The position numbers and the translations under genes were made by a program. This document shows, piece by piece, positions 49,098 to 57,606 of a stretch of DNA of 64,000 nt. Source of the DNA: Hyphomicrobiales bacterium (GTDB lineage: Bacteria; Pseudomonadota; Alphaproteobacteria; Rhizobiales; Rhizobiaceae); the NCBI GenBank assembly GCA_900469955.1, contig UBYX01000015.1, positions 1 to 64,000 on the forward strand, written 5' to 3'. How positions within the stretch are numbered: position 1 is the first letter of the stretch; the number at the start of each line of letters is the position of its first letter. The notes beneath the pieces were generated by a model. The model was not told the origin of the DNA. It was given only the letters and a program-made list of their open reading frames with translations, and made no database searches.

Positions 49098-50012
49098 ATG
49101 AGCAATAGCGCCACCGAAGCCAGGCATGGGAAGGCAGATGGGCTTGACACGCGTCAGCCCGCTGAGATCCTGCAGCTCCTGGCGACTGGTCAGCAGCAGG
49201 CGGCGAAGGTCGTTGATCACGCCATACCGGCCATTGCTCAAGCCGCGGATGTCGTGGCGTCGACGTTGAGGTCCGGAGGCAAGCTTGTTTACGCGGGTGC
49301 CGGCAGCTCCGGCCTGATGGCCATGGCGGATGCCCTTGAGCTGCCCGGCACCTATGGCATTCCGCGGGAGCAGATCGTGCTCCTGCTCGCCGGTGGCATC
49401 TCGAGCCTTACCGACATGGAAGGCGCGCCGGAAGACGACGTGGTGCTCGCGGAAAAGGATGCCGAGGTTGTCGGCCCGGGTGATTGCGTCATTGCGGTGT
49501 CGGCAAGCGGTTCGACCCCTTACGCTCTTGTGGTCGCCGATGTTGCCCATCGGCGCGGGGCCCGGGTTGTCGCCATGGCTAACAATGCCGGCGCCGAACT
49601 ATTCAGAAAAGCCGATGTTGCGATCCTGCTCGAGACGCCGCCCGAGGTGGTTGCCGGCTCGACGCGCATGGGCGCCGGCACTGCTCAGAAAATGGCCTTC
49701 AACATGCTGTCGACGCTCTCCGCCGTGAAGCTGGGCCATGTCCATGACGGCCACATGGTCAATCTGCGCGCTGATAACGAGAAGCTGCGTGTCCGGGCCG
49801 CGCGTATGGTGGCCGAGATCGCCGACATCGATCTGGAAGAGGCGCGTAGCTGGATCCTGTCCGCTAACGGCTCGGTGAAGGTGGCGGTTCTGCTTGCTGC
49901 CGGCGCACCCGGCGCCGAAGAGGCGAAGGCGCTGCTGGCCCGCTCCGGCGAGGTGCTGCGTCTGGCGTTGGACGAGCTGCAGGCAAATAAGAGTTCCATG
50001 AAGCGCGCCTGA
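49098..50012 (+). CDS. murQ: N-acetylmuramic acid-6-phosphate etherase (MurQ-like)
   Basis: SIS-domain lyase of 304 residues that would split MurNAc-6-P into GlcNAc-6-P and lactate. VYAGAGSSGLMAMADALELP carries the Glu expected as general acid, MEGAPEDDVVLAEKD carries the Asp base, and AVSASGSTPYALVVADVAHR is the second SIS loop. STRMGAGTAQKMAFNMLST and KLGHVHDGHMVNLRADNEKL are strong MurQ signatures. The active-site loop reads DALELPGT where E. coli has DASECPPT, so substrate preference may differ. ATG 49098 follows GGGAG. Its product GlcNAc-6-P feeds NagA. Confidence 0.9.
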   Translation: MSNSATEARHGKADGLDTRQPAEILQLLATGQQQAAKVVDHAIPAIAQAADVVASTLRSGGKLVYAGAGSSGLMAMADALELPGTYGIPREQIVLLLAGGISSLTDMEGAPEDDVVLAEKDAEVVGPGDCVIAVSASGSTPYALVVADVAHRRGARVVAMANNAGAELFRKADVAILLETPPEVVAGSTRMGAGTAQKMAFNMLSTLSAVKLGHVHDGHMVNLRADNEKLRVRAARMVAEIADIDLEEARSWILSANGSVKVAVLLAAGAPGAEEAKALLARSGEVLRLALDELQANKSSMKRA

Positions 50013-50039
50013 AGGCGCAACAAAAAGAGGGAGAACATC

Positions 50040-51296
50040 ATGACCCGCATATTGAAAGGCATGCTTTTCGCCACGACCGTGCTCGCACCTGCGGGCTTGG
50101 TTCACGCGGCGGATGCACAGCTCACGATCGAAAGCTGGCGTAACGACGACCTGGCGATCTGGCAGGAGAAGATCATTCCGGCTTTCGAGGCGAAGAACCC
50201 CGGCATCAAGGTAAGCTTCGCGCCGATGGCACCGACGGAATATAATTCCGCGGTCAATGCGAAGCTCGAGGCCGGGACTGCCGGCGACCTCATCACCTGC
50301 CGCCCGTTCGACCTCTCGCTCGCCATGTTCCAAAAGGGCCAGCTTGCGCCGCTAAGCGATCTGCCGGGCATGGAAAACTTCTCCGACGTGGCGAAGTCCG
50401 CCTGGACCACGGACGACGGCAAAACGAGCTTCTGCGTGCCGATGGCTTCCGTCATCCATGGCTTCATCTACAACAAGAAGGCCTTCGAGGAAGCCGGCGT
50501 CAAGGTCCCCAAGACCGAGGAAGAATTCTTCGCCGTACTCGAGAAATTCAAGAAGGACGGCAACTACATCCCGCTCGCCATGGGCACCAAGGACCAGTGG
50601 GAAGCGGCGACGATGGGCTACTACAACATCGGCCCCAACTACTGGAAGGGCGAGGAAGGCCGCAAGGCGCTGATATCAGGCAAGGAAAAGCTCACCGATG
50701 CGCAATGGGTCGAGCCCTACAAGGCGCTGGCGAAGTGGAAGCCTTACCTGGGCGATGGTTTTGAAGCGCAGACCTATCCCGATAGCCAGAACCTCTTCAC
50801 GCTCGGCCGCGCTGCGATCTATCCGGCCGGTTCCTGGGAAATCGCACCGTTCAAGGCGCAGGCCGACTTCGAGATGGGCGCTTTCCCGCCACCGGTGAAG
50901 AAGGCCGGCGATACCTGCTACATCTCCGATCATAACGACATCGGCCTGGGCCTCAACGCCAAGGGCAAGAATCAGGAAGCCGCAAAGAAATTCCTTGCCT
51001 GGGTAGCCTCGCCGGAATTCGCCGAGCTCTATGCGAACTCGCTGCCGGGCTTCTTCAGCCTTAACTCCAAGCCGGTGAAGATGACGGATGATCTTGCCCA
51101 GGAATTCGTATCCTGGCGCCAGAACTGCAAGACGACGATCCGCCCGAGCGCAGCGATTGTCGGCCGCGGGCAGCCGAACCTCGATCTGGAGATGTGGCGT
51201 GTTTCCGCGAACGTGATCAACGGCACGCAGACACCGGAACAAGCTGCCGCCGAAACCCAGAAGGGCCTCGACAGCTGGTACAAACCGGCCAAATGA
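50040..51296 (+). CDS. Sugar ABC transporter substrate-binding protein
   Basis: Periplasmic binding protein of 418 residues with signal peptide 1-23 ending LVHA. Type of the maltose/NgcE group: LTIESWRNDDLAIWQEKIIP at the start, FCVPMASVIHGFIYNKKAFE, LFTLGRAAIYPAGSWEIA and ISDHNDIGLGLNAKGKNQEA. The neighbours (MurQ, NagA, GlcNAc kinase) point to GlcNAc, MurNAc or muropeptide sugars as ligands. It is separated from the permeases by a 207-nt gap that contains a palindromic repeat, which may raise its level over the membrane parts. Confidence 0.91.
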   Translation: MTRILKGMLFATTVLAPAGLVHAADAQLTIESWRNDDLAIWQEKIIPAFEAKNPGIKVSFAPMAPTEYNSAVNAKLEAGTAGDLITCRPFDLSLAMFQKGQLAPLSDLPGMENFSDVAKSAWTTDDGKTSFCVPMASVIHGFIYNKKAFEEAGVKVPKTEEEFFAVLEKFKKDGNYIPLAMGTKDQWEAATMGYYNIGPNYWKGEEGRKALISGKEKLTDAQWVEPYKALAKWKPYLGDGFEAQTYPDSQNLFTLGRAAIYPAGSWEIAPFKAQADFEMGAFPPPVKKAGDTCYISDHNDIGLGLNAKGKNQEAAKKFLAWVASPEFAELYANSLPGFFSLNSKPVKMTDDLAQEFVSWRQNCKTTIRPSAAIVGRGQPNLDLEMWRVSANVINGTQTPEQAAAETQKGLDSWYKPAK

Positions 51297-51321
51297 GCTG
51301 AACGTCGTCTTCGAAAGATGT

Positions 51322-51456
51322 ACCTCTCCCTCACCCTCTCCCTGCAAGCAGGGAGAGGGAACGAACCTCGCTCGGCCGTGAAATCGGCGAGGCCTTCGCC
51401 GCATCATGCTTTTCTCCAATAGACGGGGAGAAGGTTGCGATAGCTGGGTGAGAGAC
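51322..51456. repeat. RIME-like intergenic palindromic repeat
   Basis: A perfect 12-bp stem, CCCTCTCCCTGC (51334-51345) and GCAGGGAGAGGG (51348-51359), is bracketed by CTCACCC (51330-51336) and GGGTGAG (51446-51452). The composition recalls the Rhizobium-specific intergenic mosaic elements, known dispersed repeats. Only one copy lies in this window, so the repeat call rests on resemblance. Confidence 0.6.
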
Positions 51457-51503
51457 ATTGCCGTAGCATTCTGCCGCACCTCATTAACACCTGGAATCGA
51501 GCC

Positions 51504-52454
51504 ATGAGCGATACCGAAATTGCCGATATCGAAGCGGTTCCGATCAGGCGGTCGACCCGCTGGCACATTGCCGTTTTCCTGGCGCCGGCCTTTCTCGTCT
51601 ACACGGCGGTAATGATCCTGCCTCTGATCGAGACGCTGCGCCTGTCGCTGTTCAATACGGTGGAGGGCCAGCTCGCCTTCGTAGGCCTCGGTAATTTCAA
51701 GGTGCTGTTCAGCGATCCGCGGCTTTCAGCCGATTTCTGGAATGCGCTCGGCAACAACGTCATCTTCTTCATCATCCACATGCTGGTGCAGAACCCGGTC
51801 GGCATCGCGATCGCCGCTATGCTGTCGCTGCCCGGCCTGCGTTTCGCAGCCTTCTACCGTTCGGCGATCTTCGTGCCGACGCTGCTCTCGTTCGTCATCG
51901 TGGGCTTCATCTGGAAGCTCATCCTTTCGCCGATCTGGGGCATTGCTCCAGGCCTGATGGACCTTGTCGGCCTCAAATCCTTTTTTGCCCCCTGGCTCGG
52001 CAAGCCGGATACCGCGCTGATCACGGTCTCCCTGATCTCGGTCTGGCAATATGTCGGCATCCCGATGATGCTGATCTATGCAGCACTCCTCAATATCCCG
52101 GACGAGGTCCTTGAAGCGGCGGAATGCGACGGCATCACCGGCTGGAGCCAGTTCTGGAAGATCAAGCTGCCCCTCATCCTGCCTTCGATCGGCATCGTCT
52201 CGGTGCTGACCTTCGTCGGCAACTTCAACGCCTTCGACTTGATCTATACGGTGCAGGGCGCTCTGGCCGGCCCGAACGGCTCGACTGATATCCTCGGCAC
52301 GCTTCTCTACCGTACCTTCTTCGGCTTCCAGAACCAGATGGGCGACCGCTCCATGGGCGCCACCATCGCCGCCGTGATGTTCCTCATCATCCTAGCCGGC
52401 GTCTCCCTTTATCTCTTCGTCATCCAGCGGCGCATGCGTCGCTATCAATTCTAG
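51504..52454 (+). CDS. Sugar ABC transporter permease (MalF type)
   Basis: Membrane subunit of 316 residues with six helices. It opens with AVFLAPAFLVYTAVMILPLI. The coupling loop EAAECDGITGWSQFWKIKLP carries the EAA motif that docks on the ATPase. It lies downstream of the repeat element and 10 nt before the second permease gene. Together with the binding protein, second permease and UgpC-like ATPase it makes a complete CUT1-family importer, here assigned to amino sugars by context. Confidence 0.93.
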   Translation: MSDTEIADIEAVPIRRSTRWHIAVFLAPAFLVYTAVMILPLIETLRLSLFNTVEGQLAFVGLGNFKVLFSDPRLSADFWNALGNNVIFFIIHMLVQNPVGIAIAAMLSLPGLRFAAFYRSAIFVPTLLSFVIVGFIWKLILSPIWGIAPGLMDLVGLKSFFAPWLGKPDTALITVSLISVWQYVGIPMMLIYAALLNIPDEVLEAAECDGITGWSQFWKIKLPLILPSIGIVSVLTFVGNFNAFDLIYTVQGALAGPNGSTDILGTLLYRTFFGFQNQMGDRSMGATIAAVMFLIILAGVSLYLFVIQRRMRRYQF

Positions 52455-52464
52455 GAGCGCAAAG

Positions 52465-53304
52465 ATGTCGAAAGCCCGCTCCGCGCCGCTGCGCACCGCG
52501 CTCATCCACCTCGCGCTGATCGCCTATACCATTGTTGCGCTTTTCCCGGTCTTCCTGACCCTGGTCAACTCGTTCAAGAGCCGCAACGCCATCTTCCGCG
52601 AACCGATGGCGCTACCGACGCCCTCGACCTTCAGCCTCGTCGGTTACGAGACGGTGCTCCAGCAGGGCGATTTCCTCGGCTATTTCCAGAACAGCCTGAT
52701 CGTCACGGTTGCCTCCATCGCTCTGGTCCTGCTGTTCGGCGCGATGGCGGCGTTCGCGCTGTCGGAATATCGTTTCCGCGGCAACACGCTGCTCGGGCTC
52801 TACCTGGCGCTCGGCATCATGATCCCGATCCGCCTGGGTACGGTGGCGATCCTGCAGGGCATGGTGGCCGCCGGCCTTGTCAATACGCTGACCTCGCTCA
52901 TTCTCGTCTACACCGCCCAAGGACTGCCGCTCGCAATCTTCATCCTTTCGGAATTCATGCGGACCGTATCCGACGATTTGAAGAATGCCGGTCGGATCGA
53001 CGGTCTCTCGGAATATTCGATTTTCTTCCGCCTCGTCCTGCCGCTGGTCAGGCCCGCCATGGCGACGGTCGCGGTCTTCACCATGATCCCGATCTGGAAC
53101 GATCTCTGGTTCCCGTTGATCCTCGCCCCGGGCGAGTCGACCAAGACGGTGACCCTCGGCGCCCAGATGTTCATCGGCCAGTTCGTCACCAATTGGAATG
53201 CGGTACTGTCGGCGCTGTCGCTCGCGATCCTGCCGGTCATGGTGCTTTACGTCATCTTCTCGCGGCAATTGATCCGCGGCATCACCTCGGGAGCCGTCAA
53301 GTGA
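52465..53304 (+). CDS. Sugar ABC transporter permease (MalG type)
   Basis: Second membrane subunit, 279 residues. The N-terminal helix is HLALIAYTIVALFPVFLTLV, followed by NSFKSRNAIFREPMALPTP, a common MalG pattern. The EAA-type loop is DDLKNAGRIDGLSEYSIFFR. It lies 10 nt after the first permease gene. Its TGA stop overlaps the GTG start of the oxidoreductase gene, so the two are translationally coupled. Confidence 0.93.
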   Translation: MSKARSAPLRTALIHLALIAYTIVALFPVFLTLVNSFKSRNAIFREPMALPTPSTFSLVGYETVLQQGDFLGYFQNSLIVTVASIALVLLFGAMAAFALSEYRFRGNTLLGLYLALGIMIPIRLGTVAILQGMVAAGLVNTLTSLILVYTAQGLPLAIFILSEFMRTVSDDLKNAGRIDGLSEYSIFFRLVLPLVRPAMATVAVFTMIPIWNDLWFPLILAPGESTKTVTLGAQMFIGQFVTNWNAVLSALSLAILPVMVLYVIFSRQLIRGITSGAVK

Positions 53305-54365
53305 ATACATCCACTCCTCCCGTCCGCGTGCTCGTCGCAGGTCTCGGCAATATGGGTCGCAGCCACGCGCTCGCTTACCACAACAATCCGGGTTTCGAGA
53401 TCGTCGGGCTCGTCAACCGCACGAAACGGGATTTGCCGGCGGAACTCGAGGTCTACCCGATCTTCTCGGATTTCGGGGCGGCGCTCGATCAGCTGAAGCC
53501 GGATTTTTGCTCGATCAACACCTATTCGGACAGTCATGCGGACTATGCCGTCATGGCATTTGAAGCCGGCTGCCACGTCTTCGTGGAAAAGCCGCTGGCG
53601 ACCACCGTCGCCGATGCCGAACGTGTCGTTGCAGCGGCGAAAAAGCATGGTCGCAAGCTCGTGATCGGTTACATCCTCCGCCACCATCCTTCCTGGATGC
53701 GGCTGATCGAGGAAGCGCGCAAGCTCGGCCCACCCTTCGTCTTCCGCATGAACCTGAACCAGCAGTCGTCGGGCGAAAAATGGGACGTCCACAAGGCGCT
53801 GATGCAGACCACCTCGCCGATCGTCGATTGCGGCGTGCATTACGTCGACGTCATGTGCCAGATCACCGATGCCAAGCCGGTCGAGGTCCGCGGCATGGGC
53901 CTGCGCATGTCCGAAGAGATTGCGCCGGACATGTATAACTACGGCCATCTGCAGGTGATGTTCGAGGACGGCTCCGTCGGCTGGTACGAGGCGGGTTGGG
54001 GTCCGATGATGTCGGAGACGGCCTTCTTCGTGAAAGATGTCATGTCGCCAAGGGGATCGGTCTCTATCCTCGTCGATCACAAGGCCAAGTCCGACGACAT
54101 CGACACGCATACCAAAACCTCGGTAATCCGTGTCCACAGTGCCGAAACCGGGCCGGACGGCCGATTTATCCGGCCGGATGAAGATCTTTCCATGTCCGGG
54201 GAGCCGGATCATCAAAAACTCTGCGACCTCGAACAGGCCTATGTTCTGAAAGCCATCCGCGAGGACATCGATCTCACCCGACATATGGATGATGCCGTGC
54301 AGTCGCTCAAAATCTGCCTCGGGGCGGATGAGAGCGTACGCACCGGCAAGCCGATCCGTTTATAA
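53301..54365 (+). CDS. Gfo/Idh/MocA-family oxidoreductase
   Basis: NAD(P)-dependent sugar oxidoreductase of 354 residues from GTG 53301. The Rossmann motif is [20 protein letters not shown]. The catalytic-site Lys is in [18 protein letters not shown], and [17 protein letters not shown] carries the usual active-site Asp/His pattern. It lies inside the amino-sugar importer operon, between the permease and ATPase genes. An oxidised or epimerised sugar derivative may therefore be among the imported substrates. The exact reaction is unknown. Confidence 0.9.
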   Translation: MNTSTPPVRVLVAGLGNMGRSHALAYHNNPGFEIVGLVNRTKRDLPAELEVYPIFSDFGAALDQLKPDFCSINTYSDSHADYAVMAFEAGCHVFVEKPLATTVADAERVVAAAKKHGRKLVIGYILRHHPSWMRLIEEARKLGPPFVFRMNLNQQSSGEKWDVHKALMQTTSPIVDCGVHYVDVMCQITDAKPVEVRGMGLRMSEEIAPDMYNYGHLQVMFEDGSVGWYEAGWGPMMSETAFFVKDVMSPRGSVSILVDHKAKSDDIDTHTKTSVIRVHSAETGPDGRFIRPDEDLSMSGEPDHQKLCDLEQAYVLKAIREDIDLTRHMDDAVQSLKICLGADESVRTGKPIRL

Positions 54366-54376
54366 GGAAAACGCCC

Positions 54377-55378
54377 TTGGGTTCTCTCGAGCTGAAATCC
54401 ATCCGCAAGGCCTTCGGCACGCACGAGGTGCTGAAAGGCATTGATCTCGATGTCAGGGATGGCGAATTCGTCATTTTCGTAGGCCCGTCGGGTTGCGGTA
54501 AATCCACGCTCCTGCGGGTGATTGCCGGGCTTGAGGATGCTACCTCCGGCAGCGTGCGGATCGACGGTGCGGAAGTGATCAACACGCCGCCGGCAAAGCG
54601 CGGTATCGCTATGGTCTTCCAGTCATACGCGCTTTATCCCCACCTCAACGTCAAGGACAATATGGGTCTTGGCCTCAAGCAGGCCGGGACCGAGAGAGCG
54701 GAGATCGACGCGCGCGTCGGCAAGGCGTCGACCATGCTGTCGCTCGATCCCTATCTCGCCCGCCGCCCGGCCGAATTGTCCGGCGGTCAGCGCCAGCGGG
54801 TCGCCATCGGCCGAGCCATCGTGCGCGAACCGAAGCTTTTCCTGTTCGACGAGCCGCTCTCGAACCTCGACGCGGCGCTCCGCGTCCAGACGCGGCTGGA
54901 GATCGCAGGCCTCCACCGGCGGCTGAAGGCGACGATGATTTATGTGACGCACGACCAGGTCGAGGCGATGACACTCGCTGACAAGATCGTGGTGTTGAAC
55001 GGCGGTGCGATCGAGCAGATCGGCTCTCCCATGGAACTCTACAACAAACCGGCAAATACCTTTGTCGCCGGCTTCATCGGCTCCCCGCAGATGAATTTCA
55101 TAGCGGCGGAAAAGCTTGGTCCTTCGGAAGCCAAAACGATCGGCATCCGCCCGGAGCATATCGCCCTTGCGCGCGAAAGCGGCGACTGGAAGGGCAAGGT
55201 GATTCACGTGGAGCACCTCGGCGCCGATACTATCGTCTATCTGGAAACGGAGATGACGGGCCTCCTGACCGTGCGGCTGTTCGGCGAGCATCGCTATGCG
55301 CCGGATGACGTGGTTTATGCCACCCCGGACAAGGCGAGCCTTCACCGGTTCGACACCAACGGTCGGGCGATTGCTTGA
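54377..55378 (+). CDS. Sugar ABC transporter ATPase (UgpC/MalK type)
   Basis: ATPase of 333 residues with Walker [10 protein letters not shown] near 36-44, Q-loop [14 protein letters not shown], signature [19 protein letters not shown], Walker B leading to [14 protein letters not shown], and switch [14 protein letters not shown]. The C-terminal regulatory domain contains [10 protein letters not shown] (TOBE). The start is TTG 54377, 11 nt after the oxidoreductase stop, with AAGGAAAA before it. It completes the importer. No clear terminator follows. Confidence 0.94.
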   Translation: MGSLELKSIRKAFGTHEVLKGIDLDVRDGEFVIFVGPSGCGKSTLLRVIAGLEDATSGSVRIDGAEVINTPPAKRGIAMVFQSYALYPHLNVKDNMGLGLKQAGTERAEIDARVGKASTMLSLDPYLARRPAELSGGQRQRVAIGRAIVREPKLFLFDEPLSNLDAALRVQTRLEIAGLHRRLKATMIYVTHDQVEAMTLADKIVVLNGGAIEQIGSPMELYNKPANTFVAGFIGSPQMNFIAAEKLGPSEAKTIGIRPEHIALARESGDWKGKVIHVEHLGADTIVYLETEMTGLLTVRLFGEHRYAPDDVVYATPDKASLHRFDTNGRAIA

Positions 55379-55564
55379 TCTGCGAGGGGGAGCAACATCG
55401 AGCTCCGGCCGGTTTCGGCGAGCATCACGAGATGGAGGGCGATCGGGGAAAGCCGTGCACCAAAGCCGGTCAGCAAGACGACGTGAACGGATGTGAACGG
55501 AAATTGCGGAGATCAGCCGAACTTTCGGCAAGCCTTAGCGTTATCAGGGAACAAGGAGGCGCAT

Positions 55565-55846
55565 ATGCACGCTTTATTGTTCATTCTGGCCTGCATCGCG
55601 GTTTTGACCGGCCTGTTCACAGTGATTATCCGGCAAATGGCCGAAGTCCGCAGGCGGCGGTATCGGGACGAGCTGCTGATGGACAGATTTTTGTCTGCCC
55701 GCGAGCGACGGGCGGAGAGGGCTGCAAGGCATAGGCGCGCCTGCAATCGCCGCATAAGCTTCCTTGTAAAGCCAAGCCTGCGCCTGGTCAGACGTTCAAT
55801 ATCATCCCGCATGGGAGAAGGAAGTTCTTTGTCTGGAAAGAAGATT

Positions 55847-55858
<12 letters not shown>
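55565..55858 (+). CDS. Small basic single-pass membrane protein, unknown
   Basis: A 97-residue frame with an excellent ribosome site (AAGGAGG at 55553-55559) before ATG 55565. Residues 2-23 (HALLFILACIAVLTGLFTVI) form one membrane helix. The rest is strongly basic and Arg-rich (RRRRYRDELL, RERRAERAARHRRA). I recognise no family. Its last four codons and stop lie over the 3' end of the tRNA-Ala gene on the other strand, so its true end could be different in relatives. Confidence 0.5.
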
Positions 55859-55922
<64 letters not shown>

Positions 55923-56028
55923 ATCAGGGTGGTCCGGCATCTTCCGGTCCTGGGAACTCCAGGGCGTCAGTCCTCTGGAGTGGCGGCTTCATACTTCCGG
56001 TTTCCGGAGAGTGCAAGCCGAAAATTTC

Positions 56029-56061
56029 AAGCCCGGCAATTTTTATTGTTTTGCCGGGCTT
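56029..56061 (-). terminator. Terminator of the FYDLN-protein gene
   Basis: AAGCCCGGCAA (56029-56039) pairs perfectly with TTGCCGGGCTT (56051-56061). It lies 17 nt downstream of the gene's stop on the minus strand. An A/T-rich stretch follows on that strand. Confidence 0.65.
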
Positions 56062-56077
56062 TATCATGAATTGACGG

Positions 56078-56464
56078 TCAGACTTCGTCGTCGTCGCCGG
56101 TCACGCCGATGATGCCGGACATGTCGTCGTCTTCATCGTCTTCGTCGGCTTCCAGGAAGGTGTCGTCGTCGTCATCGCCGAGATCTACGTCGTCGTCGCC
56201 GATGTCAGGCAGATCGTCGCCGCCGGCGGCTTCGTCGCCCTCTTCGAGCGAGACCAGCTCGACTTCAGGATTTTCGGTATCGACTTCCTGAACGTCCTCT
56301 TCCTCGGCCTGTTCCATCTTCACAGCGACGCTGTTTTCTTCGAAGAAGGACAGCGGCCAGGATTTGCCGGTATAAGGAGAGACCACGGGATCGCGGTTCA
56401 GGTCATAAAATTTCTTGCCGGTATCGGGGTCGGTGCGCTTGGTTCCGAGTTCCGCTTTTGCCAC
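56078..56464 (-). CDS. TIGR02300-type protein with FYDLN motif and acidic tail
   Basis: A 128-residue protein with a conserved N-terminus, AELGTKRTDPDTGKKFYDLN at 4-23 and DPVVSPYTGKSWPLSFF. The extreme acidic C-terminal half has runs of Asp and Glu. This is the alphaproteobacterial TIGR02300 family of unknown function. The N-terminus resembles a small zinc-less ribbon, and the tail is probably disordered and could bind basic proteins or metal. Usually the family member lies beside aroA-cmk-rpsA; here cmk and rpsA follow but aroA is absent. Confidence 0.92.
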   Translation of the reverse strand: MAKAELGTKRTDPDTGKKFYDLNRDPVVSPYTGKSWPLSFFEENSVAVKMEQAEEEDVQEVDTENPEVELVSLEEGDEAAGGDDLPDIGDDDVDLGDDDDDTFLEADEDDEDDDMSGIIGVTGDDDEV

Positions 56465-56840
56465 AGTCAGAGCCTCATGAGGATGGCCGAATAGATCGGC
56501 TCGCCGCCTGAGCGGCTTCTATTGGGTGAAAAATCTAAGCCGGTCCCCATAAGGCCTGCGCCCTTTGATGTCAAAGACAAACTTTCAGGCGTGCCGTCAA
56601 TGCGGCAGCCGTGATCTTGGTGGCCTGATGTGGTAGGCCTGTCCATATCGTTTTCCACGAGAACGCGATGTATCAGCGCCCATTTTTTCGCGAAAGGAAT
56701 TTGCATTGCCGCGGCCGGAACGGCCGGCACGCTGTGGTTATGGAGTTGCGACGGGACTTGATGAGATGCCCGATAAGCGCGATATGGCAAACCAACCCCC
56801 GCCGTGACGATCCGTTGCGCGCAAGCCTGAGTTTGAGAAA
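56465..56840. other. Gene-free gap where aroA would be expected
   Basis: A 376-nt stretch between the FYDLN gene and cmk. A minus-strand open frame (56467-56790) has no good ribosome site and a poor composition. No segment reads as an N- or C-terminal piece of EPSP synthase in any frame I followed. Promoters for both divergent genes must lie here. Confidence 0.5.
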
Positions 56841-57482
56841 TTGACGCCTGGAATGATCATCGCCATCGACGGACCTGCCGCAGCAGGAAAAGGCACGCTG
56901 TCCCGCATGATTGCCGAGACATACGGCTTCCACCATCTCGATACGGGTCTGACCTATCGCGCCACCGCCAAGGCGATGCTGGATTCAGGCATGCCGCTGG
57001 ATGACGAGAAGGTGGCGGAGAAGGTGGCGAGGGAAGTAGAACTTGCAGGACTTGATCGCGATGTCCTGTCCAGCCACGCGATCGGAGAGGCGGCTTCCAG
57101 GATCGCTGTAATCCCGGCAGTTCGCAGTGCCCTCGTCGAGGCGCAGCGCGCGTTTTCGCTCAGAGAGCCGGGAACCGTGCTGGATGGCCGGGACATCGGA
57201 ACAGTCGTTTGCCCCGATGCGCCGGTGAAGCTCTATGTCACGGCCTCGCCGGAGGTACGGGCAAGGCGCCGCTACGACGAGATTGTCGGCAAGGGTGGCG
57301 TGGCCGATTACCACCGTATCTTCGACGAGGTGAAGATGCGCGACGGGCGGGACATGGGCCGTGCCGACAGTCCCTTGAGGCCGGCCGACGATGCGCACTT
57401 GCTTGATACGTCGGAAATGAGTATAGAGGCCGCGTTTCAGGCAGCGAAGGCCATTATCGACGCGGTCCTGGAGAAAAAATAG
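56841..57482 (+). CDS. cmk: Cytidylate kinase
   Basis: Phosphorylates CMP and dCMP, 213 residues. The P-loop is [20 protein letters not shown] at 9-28. [40 protein letters not shown] and the late [20 protein letters not shown] complete the kinase core, with the substrate Arg residues in place. The start is uncertain: TTG 56841 gives the four extra residues usual in rhizobia, while ATG 56853 is the alternative. Neither has a strong ribosome site. It is followed 124 nt later by rpsA. Confidence 0.95.
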   Translation: MTPGMIIAIDGPAAAGKGTLSRMIAETYGFHHLDTGLTYRATAKAMLDSGMPLDDEKVAEKVAREVELAGLDRDVLSSHAIGEAASRIAVIPAVRSALVEAQRAFSLREPGTVLDGRDIGTVVCPDAPVKLYVTASPEVRARRRYDEIVGKGGVADYHRIFDEVKMRDGRDMGRADSPLRPADDAHLLDTSEMSIEAAFQAAKAIIDAVLEKK

Positions 57483-57606
57483 CCCGAAGTTCAGTCCCCG
57501 CGCCGGATTGCCTCCCTTGAGAGAGGCGGACTTGAACCTTCGGACATGTGCAACACGAACCACCGGCGCAGCCAGTGCCCTTGTTAGCGGCACTCTAGGA
57601 GATTTC

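Noticed and set aside
56467-56790. Minus-strand frame of 107 codons between the FYDLN gene and cmk
   Set aside because: No ribosome site and mixed low-quality composition. Most of it overlaps the region needed for promoters.
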